Source of the DNA: Robiginitalea sediminis
GTDB taxonomy: Bacteria; Bacteroidota; Bacteroidia; Flavobacteriales; Flavobacteriaceae
DNA length: 64,000 bases
NCBI RefSeq assembly: GCF_002198115.1
Contig: NZ_NGNR01000001.1
Span: 1,041,197-1,105,196 of the forward strand
Direction: 5' to 3'
The notes under the pieces were generated by a model. That model was not told the origin of the DNA and searched no databases. It was given only the letters and a program-made list of their open reading frames with translations. Positions 16,863 to 26,223 of the stretch are shown piece by piece (position 1 is the stretch's first letter; every line of letters begins with the position of its first letter). Position numbers and translations under genes: made by a program.

Positions 16863-18123
16863 GACCTTCGGCTTTAGCCTCCAGGATAGAGCGCCCGTCT
16901 TTCCAGACCGAATGGGGCTTGAGCTGTCCCTGGTGGTAGGTGATTTCGTTATAGTGTTCGGTGTGATAGATGTTAAAATCGGCCCGGCTGCCGGGGGCAA
17001 GGGTTCCCCGGTCTGTCAGGCCCAGGGCTGCCGCGGCGCGGAAGGTTACCCCGGCCAGGACTTCCGCATTGCTGAGTTTTTCGGATGCCCCGAGGATGGA
17101 GGCCTGGGCGATGAGGTCTCCCATAGGGGCGGAGCCCGGGTTGTAGTCGCTGGCTATTGCCAGGGCAGCCCCGGCATCGAGCAGGGCCCGGGCAGGGGTG
17201 TAGCCGCAACCCAGTCCGAGGCTGGCGCCGGGCAGGGCCACGGCGATGACCCCGCTTTCGGCCAATGCCTGTACTTCTTTCGGGCCGCTGGCTTCCAGAT
17301 GGTCGGCACTGCGCGCCCCGCTTTGGATGGCCACCCGGCTCCCACCGGTGGTGAACTGGTCTGCGTGTACGGTAAGGTCAAACCCCATGGCAGCGGCTTT
17401 TTTCAGGTAGGCCAGGGCCTGGTCCGGGGTAAAGGCGCTTTCTTCCACGAAGATATCCACCCGGGGTGCCAACCCTTCCGATTTCACAACCGGTAGCAGG
17501 TCGTTTACCAGGGAGTCCAGATAGGCCTCCGGGGTGCCGCTGAAATCGCGCGGAACCATATGGGCGGCCAGGCAGGTGGCCACCAGGTCCTGCCCCGTCC
17601 TGCGACCCGCCTTCTCAATAGCGCGAAGCATTTTGAGCTCCCCTTCCGAATGTAGGCCATAGCCGCTTTTGATCTCCAGGGTGGTGACCCCGTCTGCCGC
17701 GAATTTCCGGCAGCGTTCCACGATGCGGTCTTCCAGGGAGGACTCCGGGGCTTTTCGGGTTTGCCGGACCGTGTCCCAGATGCCCCCTCCGGTCGCTGCA
17801 ATTTCGAGGTAAGTACTGCCGCTGTTGCGCAAGGCGTAATCCCTGGCGCGGCTACCCGCAAAGCAGGTATGGGTATGGGCATCGACCCAACCGGGGGCGA
17901 CCACGGCTTTTTCCGTGATCTGTATGACTTCCAGCCCTTCCCTTAGGGCTTGCTTTTCCATAGGGGTAAAGGGCCCCACGGCTTCGATCACCCCGGCGCG
18001 AACCCGGATGCCGGCATGTGCCAGGCATTCCAGTTGGTCGTCCTTCAGGGCCCCTTTTAAGGGAAGGCCGGCCAGGGTCAGGATTTGGGTAAAGGGTCCT
18101 ATCAGGAAGGGTTTATGGGTCAT
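16855..18123 (-). CDS. hutI: Imidazolonepropionase
   Basis: A 422-residue amidohydrolase. It has DAHTHTCFAGSR (metal-site HxH), GYGLHSEGELKML and HADQFT (a later metal-ligand histidine), all diagnostic for HutI. It hydrolyses 4-imidazolone-5-propionate to N-formimidoyl-L-glutamate in the cytoplasm. It starts 9 bp after hutH and its stop overlaps the hutU start, giving a tight operon. Confidence 0.96.
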   Translation of the reverse strand: MTHKPFLIGPFTQILTLAGLPLKGALKDDQLECLAHAGIRVRAGVIEAVGPFTPMEKQALREGLEVIQITEKAVVAPGWVDAHTHTCFAGSRARDYALRNSGSTYLEIAATGGGIWDTVRQTRKAPESSLEDRIVERCRKFAADGVTTLEIKSGYGLHSEGELKMLRAIEKAGRRTGQDLVATCLAAHMVPRDFSGTPEAYLDSLVNDLLPVVKSEGLAPRVDIFVEESAFTPDQALAYLKKAAAMGFDLTVHADQFTTGGSRVAIQSGARSADHLEASGPKEVQALAESGVIAVALPGASLGLGCGYTPARALLDAGAALAIASDYNPGSAPMGDLIAQASILGASEKLSNAEVLAGVTFRAAAALGLTDRGTLAPGSRADFNIYHTEHYNEITYHQGQLKPHSVWKDGRSILEAKAEGHD

Positions 18124-18132
18124 GGCAACAGG

Positions 18133-19713
18133 TTAATAGGTTTCAAACAAGGGGTCGAAGGCCGTGGCCAGGGATTGGTCTCCCCGTGCGGCCGTCTTGT
18201 CTATAAGCCGGATGAGTGCCCCGGAGCGGATCAGCTCCAACCCTACTTCGATATCTTCTGCAAAAATCCGGTCCTCTTTCGCGAAAGTGACCCGGGAACG
18301 CACCAGGGCGTGGGCCTGTTCCAGTAACCACCCCGATTTAAGGGGTTTGCGGAACTCGAAGGCCTGGGCTGCGGTCAGCAATTCGATGGCCAGGATCTTC
18401 TCCACATTGCCCAGGACCTGCAGGGCCTTACGCCCGCTAATGGACCCCATGCTCACGTGGTCTTCCTGGCCCAGGGAAGTGGGGATGCTGTCGGCGCTGG
18501 CCGGGAAGCACAGGCCCTTGTTTTCGCTGGCCAGGGCAGCGGAGGTGTATTGCAGGATCATATATCCCGAGTTTAGCCCGGTATCCTTCATAAGCAGGGT
18601 AGGCAACCCGGTATTGTTGCCTTCCAGGGCCAGGTAAATGCGGCGGTCTGAGATATTCCCGATTTCCGATGTGGCCAGGCAGGCGTAGTCCAGGGCCATG
18701 GCCAGGGGTTGCCCGTGGAAGTTTCCGCCACTGATGGAGAGCTCCTGGTCTATGATCACGGGGTTGTCCGTAACGGCATTCAGCTCCACTTCCAGGAGTT
18801 CTTTCAGGTGGAGCCAGGCATTGCGGGAAGCCCCGTGTACCTGGGGGATGCACCTCAGGGAATAGGGGTCCTGAACCCGGTCGCAGTCTATGTGGTCTTC
18901 CAGGATTTCACTGCCCTGGAGCAAGTTTCGGATCCGCTCGGCAACATGGAGGGTGCCTTTATAAGGCCGGAGTTGGTGCAGGGCCTGGTGGAAGGGTTTT
19001 ACGGAACCTTGAAGGCCTTCGATCATCATGGCCCCTATGATGTCTGCCTGGGAAAGGCAGGCGCACATTTTCTCAATGACCGCCACGGCATGGGCGGCGA
19101 TAAACTGGGTCCCGTTGATCAGGGCCAGACCTTCTTTGGGCCCGAGTTCCAGGGGGTTTAAGTGGTGTGCTTCCAGGACCTCCGCCGCAGGTTTCACGCC
19201 TCCATGGTACCGGACACGTCCCAGCCCGATAAGCGGCAGGAACAGGTGGGCCAGGGGGGCCAGGTCTCCGGAGGCACCCACGGACCCCTGGGAAGGGACT
19301 TCCGGCAGGACATCCTCTTCCAGGTGCCACAGGATGCGGTCCAGGGTCTTTTCCCGGATCCCGGAGTAGCCCTGGGCCAGGGATTGGATTTTGAGGACCA
19401 GCATCAGACGCACCAGTTCGGGTTCCAGCAGGGGACCTACCCCTACGCTGTGGCTTTTCAGGATGTTGACCTGTAACTGGCTGGTGGCCCCGGGGGATAT
19501 CCGGGTGGTGCAAAGCGGGCCAAACCCGGTATTGATCCCATAAACGGGGTGGCTGCCGTCTGCGATGTTCCGTACGATGGTTTCGCCCATTCTAAGGCGG
19601 CTCCGGGTGTCCGGGGCCAAAACGCCTTTAAGGGTTCCCCTGGCCAGGGCCAGGGCCTGTCCGGCTGTGAGGGTGTCTTTTCCGAAATGGAATACAGGAA
19701 GGTTTTTGCCCAT
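18133..19713 (-). CDS. hutH: Histidine ammonia-lyase
   Basis: 526 residues from ATG 19713. An ATG 33 bp upstream (19746) is less likely because a perfect -7 element TAATTTTG (19741-19734, minus) lies downstream of it. The MIO cofactor tripeptide Ala-Ser-Gly is present in GSVGASGDLAPLAH, and active-site sequences such as SGGNFHGQP are intact. It deaminates histidine to urocanate, the first step of the hut operon hutH-I-U-G. It is divergent from a LysR gene that probably controls it. Confidence 0.96.
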   Translation of the reverse strand: MGKNLPVFHFGKDTLTAGQALALARGTLKGVLAPDTRSRLRMGETIVRNIADGSHPVYGINTGFGPLCTTRISPGATSQLQVNILKSHSVGVGPLLEPELVRLMLVLKIQSLAQGYSGIREKTLDRILWHLEEDVLPEVPSQGSVGASGDLAPLAHLFLPLIGLGRVRYHGGVKPAAEVLEAHHLNPLELGPKEGLALINGTQFIAAHAVAVIEKMCACLSQADIIGAMMIEGLQGSVKPFHQALHQLRPYKGTLHVAERIRNLLQGSEILEDHIDCDRVQDPYSLRCIPQVHGASRNAWLHLKELLEVELNAVTDNPVIIDQELSISGGNFHGQPLAMALDYACLATSEIGNISDRRIYLALEGNNTGLPTLLMKDTGLNSGYMILQYTSAALASENKGLCFPASADSIPTSLGQEDHVSMGSISGRKALQVLGNVEKILAIELLTAAQAFEFRKPLKSGWLLEQAHALVRSRVTFAKEDRIFAEDIEVGLELIRSGALIRLIDKTAARGDQSLATAFDPLFETY

Positions 19714-19733
19714 GAGATTGCTAGGTTGTCCCT

Positions 19734-19784
19734 CAAAATTAGGCATCCTATTGATACTTATTGATTCATAATATGATATATTTG
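19734..19784. promoter_or_regulatory. Divergent hutH / lysR promoters
   Basis: Two perfect -7 elements face away from each other: TAATTTTG (19741-19734) for hutH and TATATTTG (19777-19784) for lysR. The AT-rich 35 bp between them must hold both upstream elements and any regulator site. No TTTG occurs at the hutH -33 position, consistent with a need for an activator. The lysR ATG lies only 6 nt after its -7 element, so its message may be leaderless. Confidence 0.6.
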
Positions 19785-19790
19785 ATAACT

Positions 19791-20684
19791 ATGAGTAATC
19801 AGATAGAGGTTCGCCATTTACGGTACTTCATGGCGGTTTCGGAGCACCTGAACTTTCGCCGGGCCGCGGAAGCCCTGCACATTTCGCAGCCCGGGCTCAG
19901 CAGGCAGATCGGCCGCCTGGAATACCACCTGGGTACCCCGTTGCTGCGTCGCAACCGACGCGAGGTAGTCCTGACCCCGGCCGGGCAGTACCTGAGGGAA
20001 CAGTTGCAGCCGCAGCTAAACCGCCTGGAGCATATCTACCGCCAAACCCTGCAGATCGGAGAAGGCCGCTCCGGGGAGATCCGGATCGGGTTCCTGGGCT
20101 CTGCCATGCAGGAGGTGATTCCCCGCATGCTCCTGGACCTGAAAAAAACCTTTCCGGAATGGCACAGCAGCCTGGAAGAGCGCTCCAACCTGGCCCAGGT
20201 GAAGGGCCTGATGGAGGAAGAACTCGACCTGGGCTTTGTCCGCCTCTCCCAGCTGCCGGCGGAGCTCGATTCCTGCCCGGTGGTGCGGGAGACCTTTTCG
20301 GTGGTACTGCCCCAAAGCCATCCCCTTTCCCGGAAAGGAACTCCCGCCATTGACCAACTCCGGGAGGAGTCCTTTATCCTGTTCAGCCCGGAGTACAGCC
20401 CGGATTACTATAGAACCGTACTGAGTATTTGTGAGGATGCAGGCTTCCATCCGCGGGTGGCCCACAAGTCGGTCCACGCCCATACCATTTTCAAACTGGT
20501 GGAAAGCGGGCTGGGGGTCGCTATTATCCCTTCTTCCCTCCAGCAGGGGTTCGACCTGTCTGTGCGCTGCCTGGAACTTTCCGCCATCCGGCAGCGGGCC
20601 GTCCTGTCTGCGGTTTGGAAAAAGGGCCAGCACCCGCGTGCCCTGGAGTACTGTATTGGCTGGCTGAAAGGCCTCAAGGCCTGA
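19791..20684 (+). CDS. LysR family regulator, probably of the hut operon
   Basis: 297 residues from ATG 19791. The N-terminal winged HTH (residues about 6-65, with FRRAAEALHISQPGLSRQI) is classical LysR, followed by a two-lobed effector domain of the CatR/BenM-like substrate-binding type. Divergent orientation and a shared 77-bp intergenic region with hutH suggest it activates histidine utilisation, perhaps with urocanate as ligand. That role is inferred from position only. Confidence 0.88.
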   Translation: MSNQIEVRHLRYFMAVSEHLNFRRAAEALHISQPGLSRQIGRLEYHLGTPLLRRNRREVVLTPAGQYLREQLQPQLNRLEHIYRQTLQIGEGRSGEIRIGFLGSAMQEVIPRMLLDLKKTFPEWHSSLEERSNLAQVKGLMEEELDLGFVRLSQLPAELDSCPVVRETFSVVLPQSHPLSRKGTPAIDQLREESFILFSPEYSPDYYRTVLSICEDAGFHPRVAHKSVHAHTIFKLVESGLGVAIIPSSLQQGFDLSVRCLELSAIRQRAVLSAVWKKGQHPRALEYCIGWLKGLKA

Positions 20685-20717
20685 ATGGGAAACCCTATCT
20701 TTGGAAAAAATGGTGCT

Positions 20718-21284
20718 ATGATAGAAAACTTGATAAGGAACAGGCGGTCGGTCTTCCCGCCCCAATACAATGAAAAACCCATCGAAAGGGAAATCCTGGA
20801 ACGCATCCTGGAGGCGGCCAATTGGGCGCCCACCCATAAGCGGACGGAGCCCTGGCGGTTTTATGTATTGCAGGGCACGAGGAAGGAAGCCCTCGGGCGG
20901 TTCCTTCAGGAGAAATACAGGGAAACCGAGCCCCAGCCCAAGGAATTTAAGGCCAGGAAACTCCTGAACAACCCGTTGCAATCCGGCGCGGTCATCGCCA
21001 TTTGTATGCAACGCGACCCTCAGGAGCGGTTACCGGAGTGGGAGGAGGTGGCTGCTACGGCTATGGCCGTCCAGAATATGTGGTTGGTCTGCACAGCATT
21101 GGGGATAGGCTGTTACTGGAGTTCCCCTGGGCTTATCCGCCATATGGATGCGTTTTTACCCATGTCCGAAGGCGAGCGTTGCCTCGGATTTCTCTATATG
21201 GGCTATTACCACGGGGATGCGCCTGAGGGCACCCGGACCCCTTGGCAGGAGAAGGTCACCTGGCTGGAGGATCAACCCGAATAG
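20718..21284 (+). CDS. Nitroreductase family protein
   Basis: 188 residues from ATG 20718. An earlier in-frame ATG at 20685 is rejected because a perfect -7 element TATCTTTG sits at 20696-20703. FMN-binding sequences are visible: RNRRSVFPPQYNEKPI at the N-terminus, the NWAPTHKRTEPWRF motif, and IGCYWSSPG near the C-terminus. A flavin NAD(P)H oxidoreductase of the YdjA-like type is likely; the substrate is unknown. It converges with the DUF456 gene, overlapping by 13 bp. Confidence 0.88.
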   Translation: MIENLIRNRRSVFPPQYNEKPIEREILERILEAANWAPTHKRTEPWRFYVLQGTRKEALGRFLQEKYRETEPQPKEFKARKLLNNPLQSGAVIAICMQRDPQERLPEWEEVAATAMAVQNMWLVCTALGIGCYWSSPGLIRHMDAFLPMSEGERCLGFLYMGYYHGDAPEGTRTPWQEKVTWLEDQPE

Positions 21285-21793
21285 AGGAAGGGAAACAGCC
21301 CCTCTCTGTACGCCCAGGCGTCCATTACAAACAAGCCCAGGTACACCATACAAACCACGAATTTCAGGAAGGTGCCCGTGAGGAAGCCGATAAAGGAGCC
21401 CACTGCGGCTTTCATGGCCTTTTTGTGATCGGATTTGTTGAGGAGTTCCCCCACTACGGCCCCGACAAACGGCCAGATGATGATGCCTGCCACCCCCAGT
21501 ACCGGGAAAACGATGGCGATAATGAGCCCCACTGTGGTGCCTATCATACCGGCCCGGCTGCCCCCGAACTTTCGTGTCCCCAGGGCAGGAATCCAGTAAT
21601 CCAGGGCGGTTATCAGCAGGGCAACGACTGCTGTGATGCCCAGAAACCACCAGTTGTCCGGCACCGCAGAGGTCAGGGTAAGCAAAAGCAACCCGACCCA
21701 GCTGATGGGAGGCCCCGGCAGCACAGGGAGAAAGCTGCCCAAAACCCCGATGACCATACAGGCCAGTCCCAGTAAGAGAAGTGCGATGTCCAT
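21272..21793 (-). CDS. DUF456 family membrane protein
   Basis: 173 residues from ATG 21793. A longer in-frame start (21859) is upstream of a perfect -7 element TACCTTTG (21832-21825, minus), so the shorter start is preferred. Several glycine-rich membrane helices form two similar halves (LPGPPISWVGLL, then GTRKFGGSRAGMIGTTVGLI and GAVVGELL). The family is widespread with no established function. Confidence 0.87.
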   Translation of the reverse strand: MDIALLLLGLACMVIGVLGSFLPVLPGPPISWVGLLLLTLTSAVPDNWWFLGITAVVALLITALDYWIPALGTRKFGGSRAGMIGTTVGLIIAIVFPVLGVAGIIIWPFVGAVVGELLNKSDHKKAMKAAVGSFIGFLTGTFLKFVVCMVYLGLFVMDAWAYREGLFPFLYSG

Positions 21794-21957
21794 AAATGTG
21801 TTGTTCGGCAAATCTGACGCATTCCAAAGGTAGTTGTTACAGGTTGCATTCAATACCATTTAAGTGGAAAGGAGTTGAAATGGACCCTAAACAGATTCAA
21901 TTGGGCCAAACCTGCCTCGAAAAAAAACCTTAATTTCCGCCTCGCGGAAGGACTATT

Positions 21958-22446
21958 ATGAGAATCGGGAGAACTGTAGTTATAATGATGGCCCTTGGTC
22001 TTATGGGTTCCTGCCAGTGGTTTGCCTCCAGTGAAGCGCGAACCCGGGAGCGGGTGGCGCGCGAACTCAATGCCATAGACTGGAACCGGGTAGACCAGTT
22101 CCCGTTGTTCGACACCTGCGATGAACTGGCCGAGAAACAAGAGAAACGCAGGTGTTTTGAACAGACCCTGGTGATGCACCTGACCATGACCCTGCAGGAC
22201 TTCGAGTTTCGGTCTGAAGGCGCCTTGAAGGACACCCTCTATATCGATTTTATTATCGACAACCAGGGGGGGATTTCGGTCCTGTCCATCGAGAATCTGC
22301 CGGAGCTTGAACGGGAGAACCCCCAGTTTGAGGGGATTATTTCCAGAAGCCTGAAAAGTCTGCCGCGCCTGCAACCGGCCCTGAAGCAGGGCATCCCGGT
22401 GGCTACCCAGTACCGGCTACCCCTTATCCTCAGCACGGATGAATAA
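21958..22446 (+). CDS. Lipoprotein resembling a TonB C-terminal domain
   Basis: 162 residues with a lipoprotein signal ending LMGSC (Cys19). The mature part has two further cysteines (in DTCDEL and RRCFEQ, perhaps a disulfide) and a region FIIDNQGGISVLSIENLP...LKSLPRLQPALKQGIPV that resembles the C-terminal beta-alpha-beta domain of energy transducer TonB proteins. Unlike TonB it has no Pro-rich spacer. It overlaps ruvC by 8 bp, so the two are probably co-transcribed. Confidence 0.75.
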   Translation: MRIGRTVVIMMALGLMGSCQWFASSEARTRERVARELNAIDWNRVDQFPLFDTCDELAEKQEKRRCFEQTLVMHLTMTLQDFEFRSEGALKDTLYIDFIIDNQGGISVLSIENLPELERENPQFEGIISRSLKSLPRLQPALKQGIPVATQYRLPLILSTDE

Positions 22447-23005
22447 CAAACCCCCATCGGAGACCATAATCCTCGGGATTGACCCGGGAACCACCATCAT
22501 GGGTTTCGGCATTATCCGGGTGGTGGGCAAGCGGATGGAGTTTGTTCAAATGAATGAGTTACTGCTGGCCAAATACAAGGACCCCTTTACCAAGCTCAAA
22601 CTGATTTTCGACCGCACCATTGAACTGATTGACACCTACCACCCTGATGAGGTAGCCATTGAGGCGCCTTTTTACGGGAAAAATGTGCAGTCCATGCTCA
22701 AGCTGGGGCGGGCACAAGGGGTGGCTATGGCAGCGGCCCTTTCGCGCCAGGTGCCCATTACCGAGTACCTCCCCAAAAAGATCAAGATGGCCATTACCGG
22801 CAATGGAAACGCCAGCAAGGAGCAGGTGGCCCGGATGCTCCAGTCTACCCTGGGCCTGCGGGAATTACCCAAAAACCTGGACAGCACCGACGGCCTGGCA
22901 GCCGCTGTTTGCCATTTCTATAACCAGGGCAGCCCGGCCGGGCAGAAATCGTATTCGGGCTGGGCTTCTTTTGTGAAGCAAAATTCGGACCGGACCAAGG
23001 GCTGA
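22439..23005 (+). CDS. ruvC: Holliday junction endonuclease RuvC
   Basis: 188 residues. Catalytic acidic residues are in place: Asp15 in LGIDPGT, the Glu of AIEAPFYGKNVQS, and Asp in NLDSTDGLAAAVCH near the C-terminus. It resolves Holliday junctions in recombination together with RuvAB, which are not in this window. The start codon overlaps the upstream lipoprotein gene. Confidence 0.96.
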   Translation: MNNKPPSETIILGIDPGTTIMGFGIIRVVGKRMEFVQMNELLLAKYKDPFTKLKLIFDRTIELIDTYHPDEVAIEAPFYGKNVQSMLKLGRAQGVAMAAALSRQVPITEYLPKKIKMAITGNGNASKEQVARMLQSTLGLRELPKNLDSTDGLAAAVCHFYNQGSPAGQKSYSGWASFVKQNSDRTKG

Positions 23006-23128
23006 AACCCAGCGTGAAGGGGTTCGCCATGACGGGTACTCCTTATGGGGGGTCCCCTCTCCCCCCCGTTCACAAGATACGCTCCTTCTATGCCATTGTC
23101 CAGCAGTGGCCGTCCCGGGGGAAAGCAC

Positions 23129-23136
23129 TATTTTTG
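23129..23136 (+). promoter_or_regulatory. -7 element upstream of hemW
   Basis: TATTTTTG matches TAnnTTTG and lies 38 nt before the hemW ATG. No convincing -33 element is seen. Confidence 0.4.
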
Positions 23137-23174
23137 CAGGCGGGCCGGGCAGGCCCTGAACAAAGTACCAGGCC

Positions 23175-24311
23175 ATGACCGGAATCTACCTCCATATCCC
23201 GTTTTGCAAGCAGGCCTGCCATTACTGCGATTTCCACTTTTCCACCTCCCTGAAGCACCGCGATGCCCTTTTGGGGGCTATACACCAGGAGCTCGCCATG
23301 CGGGCGCCGGAAGCAAAGGGCCAGCCGGTACACTCCATTTATTTTGGAGGCGGGACGCCCTCCTTGTTGCACCCGGATGAAATAGACAGCATTATCCAGC
23401 AGGTAAAGCAACTTTACGAGGTAAGCCCGGATGCGGAAGTTACCCTGGAGGCGAACCCGGACGATTTGGACGGAAACCGTATGGCAGCACTGGCCCAAAC
23501 TGGCGTCAACCGGCTGAGTCTGGGAATCCAGAGTTTTCGGGATGAAGAGCTGCAATGGATGAACCGGGCACATTCGGCCCGGCAGGCACACCAGGTGCTG
23601 GAAGCTGTGGCCGTGACATTCGAAAACTACTCTATCGACCTGATATATGGCATCCCCGGGAGTAGCCCGGAAACCTGGGAACAAACCCTGCAAACGGCAC
23701 TGGGGTACGCCCCTCCCCATATCTCTGCCTATGCCCTTACGGTGGAGCCCAGGACGGCCCTTAAGGCCATGATTGACAAGGGCAAAAGCCCGGACGTGGA
23801 CGATGAGCGGGCGGAGTCGGATTTTCGAAGGATGCTGGAAGTGCTGGAGGCAGCCGGTTACGTACACTATGAAACCTCCAACTTCGGCCAGCCAGGTGCC
23901 TTTGCGGTAAACAATACCGCCTACTGGCAAGGAAAACCCTATATCGGGATCGGCCCCTCGGCCCATTCCTATAACGGGCGGCACCGTCGGTGGAATGTTG
24001 CGAATAACCTGCGTTATCTCCGGGCCATTGAAGCCGGAGAACCCTTCTTCGAAAAGGAAACCTTAAGCACCCGGGACCGCTACAACGAAGCTGTCATGAC
24101 CGGACTCAGGACCATGTGGGGAGTTTCCCTGGAGGGGATTCGCACGGCATTCGGGCCGAGATACGAGGACTACCTCCTGATGCAGGCCGAGCCTTACCTG
24201 GAGCGGCATTTGCTATACCGCGACGGGGATAGCATCCACACTTCCCGAGCGGGCAAATTCCTGTCGGACGGGATTGCAAGTGACTTATTTATGGTTACAT
24301 TGGACCGGTAA
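23175..24311 (+). CDS. hemW: HemW, radical SAM haem chaperone
   Basis: 378 residues. The radical-SAM motif CxxxCxxC is at Cys11/15/18 (HIPFCKQACHYCDF), followed by YFGGGTPSLL and the HemN-like C-terminal domain. HemN proper has an extra N-terminal segment that is missing here, so HemW (a haem-trafficking protein once misannotated as coproporphyrinogen oxidase) is favoured. The next gene starts 9 bp downstream. Confidence 0.92.
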   Translation: MTGIYLHIPFCKQACHYCDFHFSTSLKHRDALLGAIHQELAMRAPEAKGQPVHSIYFGGGTPSLLHPDEIDSIIQQVKQLYEVSPDAEVTLEANPDDLDGNRMAALAQTGVNRLSLGIQSFRDEELQWMNRAHSARQAHQVLEAVAVTFENYSIDLIYGIPGSSPETWEQTLQTALGYAPPHISAYALTVEPRTALKAMIDKGKSPDVDDERAESDFRRMLEVLEAAGYVHYETSNFGQPGAFAVNNTAYWQGKPYIGIGPSAHSYNGRHRRWNVANNLRYLRAIEAGEPFFEKETLSTRDRYNEAVMTGLRTMWGVSLEGIRTAFGPRYEDYLLMQAEPYLERHLLYRDGDSIHTSRAGKFLSDGIASDLFMVTLDR

Positions 24312-24320
24312 ACCCACCAG

Positions 24321-25088
24321 ATGGAATTGCAAATCACCTTTTGGGAGACCCTTTTCACCGCGAATACGGACGAGGCCATAGATTGTTCCATCCCCACCCG
24401 CAATGGCGGGGTCACAGCCTGGGGAATCCCCCCGGCAGAAATCGTCCCCCACCGGGAAGGGGACTTTGTGGGGAGCGTGGCCAGCGGGGCATCGGTCAAT
24501 TTCAACACCATCCGCTTCAATCCTCATGCGCATGGGACGCATACCGAATGCCTGGGTCATATTACAAAGGCTGCCGCCTCGGTAAATGACCTCCTGCCAC
24601 TGCCCCTGATGCCGGCACTCCTGGTGACCCTGGAGCCCGAACGCGGGCCGGATGGTCCAAGTATCCATTTGGAGCAGTTCCGGAAGGTGCTCGGTGAGCG
24701 GGTCCCCCCGGCACTGCTGATTCGCACTGCTCCCGGGGAAAACCGGCTGGAAACGGATTCCTGGAGCGGGGCTGGCGCGGAATACCTGGAGGAAGCGGGA
24801 GCGGCCTACCTCGCACAGGCCGGGGTGATGCACCTGTTGATTGACCTGCCATCGGTAGACCCGGAATCCGACGGGGGTGCCCTGGCGGCACACAAGGCTT
24901 TCTGGGGACTCCCGGAAAACCCCCGGCACGGGGCAACCATTACCGAACTGATCGCGGTACCCAAGGCAGCCGCGGATGGGCTCTACCTGCTGGACCTGCA
25001 GGTTGCCGCCTTCGAGAACGATGCTGCGCCCAGCCGTCCTGTAATTTACCCGCTGCACAGGGCAGGAATGGGGCAGGCCTTAGGGTAG
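24321..25088 (+). CDS. Cyclase-family metal hydrolase (kynurenine formamidase-like)
   Basis: 255 residues. The motif HAHGTHTECLGHI carries the metal-binding histidines of the cyclase / kynurenine formamidase (KynB) superfamily, and LLIDLPSVDPESDGG is the second conserved segment. Members hydrolyse small amides or esters. No kyn genes are nearby, so formylkynurenine is only one possible substrate. It follows hemW by 9 bp. Confidence 0.85.
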   Translation: MELQITFWETLFTANTDEAIDCSIPTRNGGVTAWGIPPAEIVPHREGDFVGSVASGASVNFNTIRFNPHAHGTHTECLGHITKAAASVNDLLPLPLMPALLVTLEPERGPDGPSIHLEQFRKVLGERVPPALLIRTAPGENRLETDSWSGAGAEYLEEAGAAYLAQAGVMHLLIDLPSVDPESDGGALAAHKAFWGLPENPRHGATITELIAVPKAAADGLYLLDLQVAAFENDAAPSRPVIYPLHRAGMGQALG

Positions 25089-25148
25089 ATTCGGAAAAGC
25101 GCTGTACCTTTAAGCACCTCCCTTGCCGGGCGGGACAACAAAGACGAT

Positions 25149-25811
25149 ATGCTGGAACTCTTTTTGGGATTGGTTCTCGGGGCCTTGCTGATGTTCGGCG
25201 TATACTCGCGGTTTAGCCGCAGGAAAAGCCGGTCTGCAACCCTGAAGCAGTCTTCGGTCCTGCTCGAGAAAATACGGGCAGTGGCCAAACTCATCACCGT
25301 GGAGGGCGATTTTGCCGAGATATTCCGGTATGAAAACCAGAAGGAGCATTTCGGGAGGCTTTTCAGCAGCAAGAAAAAAGCCCTTATCATCGTAAAAGCC
25401 CGCGCCCATGTGGGATACGATTTTAAGAAACTCGACATTGAAGCCGACCCGGAACGCAAAACGGTGGTGCTCCGGAATTTTCCCCAGCCTGAAATCCTTT
25501 CGGTCGAACCCGAACTGGAGTTCTACGATATCCGGGATGGGATTTTCAACCGCTTCAACCCGGAAGACCTGACAGCCCTGAACCGGGAAGCCAAGGAGCA
25601 CATCCGCGATAAAATCCCGGCCAGCGGGCTCATGGAGGCTGCCCGTCAGGAGGCCCTGGAAGCCATTATGGTCATGGAGAATATTGTAGGCACCATCGGC
25701 TGGACCCTGGATTATGAAGCCCTGAAGACAGGAGTGTCCTATCCCGATAAAACCCTGAACCCATCGCAAGGGTCCCGCCAGGATCCCCTTTTGAAACAGA
25801 ACAACCCATGA
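25149..25811 (+). CDS. DUF4230 family membrane-anchored protein
   Basis: 220 residues: an N-terminal transmembrane helix (about 1-20), a basic stretch (SRRKSRS), then a mixed alpha/beta domain with KLITVEGDFAEIFRYEN and KKALIIVKARAHVGYDFKKLDI, typical of DUF4230. The function of the family is not established. Its stop overlaps the next gene's ATG by 4 bp. Confidence 0.85.
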   Translation: MLELFLGLVLGALLMFGVYSRFSRRKSRSATLKQSSVLLEKIRAVAKLITVEGDFAEIFRYENQKEHFGRLFSSKKKALIIVKARAHVGYDFKKLDIEADPERKTVVLRNFPQPEILSVEPELEFYDIRDGIFNRFNPEDLTALNREAKEHIRDKIPASGLMEAARQEALEAIMVMENIVGTIGWTLDYEALKTGVSYPDKTLNPSQGSRQDPLLKQNNP

Positions 25812-26215
25812 AAACAATTTATGCATTTGCCGCCCTGTTGCTCCTTTGGTGTGCTCCGGTGCAGGCCCAATCCGAATCCGACATGAAAACCTTCGACCCC
25901 GCTTTTGCCCATACGGTGTATTTCTGGTTGCAGAATCCGGACAGTGCCGAAGACCGAAAGGCCTTTGAGGATGCGCTCAGCACCTTCTTGTCCAAATCCG
26001 CCTACGCCAAAACCAAATTCATCGGTACTCCTCCCAAGGCGACCAGGGACGTAGTGGACGGCTCTTTCACCTACAGTCTTATTGTGAGTTTTGAGTCTTC
26101 GGAAGCCCAGGCGGCCTACCAGGTAGAACAACCCCACCTGGATTTTGTTGCCCAGGCACAGCACCTTTGGAAAAAGGTCATCGTTTACGATTCCATGGGT
26201 ATCCCTGGGGAATAA
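25808..26215 (+). CDS. Secreted Dabb (stress-responsive alpha/beta barrel) protein
   Basis: 135 residues with a Sec signal peptide (cleavage probably after VQA-Q, about residue 20). The mature domain matches the Dabb ferredoxin-like fold: HTVYFWLQNPDSAEDRKAFEDAL, SFTYSLIVSFESSEAQAAYQ and HLDFVAQ. Dabb proteins are usually cytoplasmic, so a signal peptide is notable though common in Bacteroidota. It is translationally coupled to the DUF4230 gene. Confidence 0.85.
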   Translation: MKTIYAFAALLLLWCAPVQAQSESDMKTFDPAFAHTVYFWLQNPDSAEDRKAFEDALSTFLSKSAYAKTKFIGTPPKATRDVVDGSFTYSLIVSFESSEAQAAYQVEQPHLDFVAQAQHLWKKVIVYDSMGIPGE

Positions 26216-26223
26216 TTCGCGCT

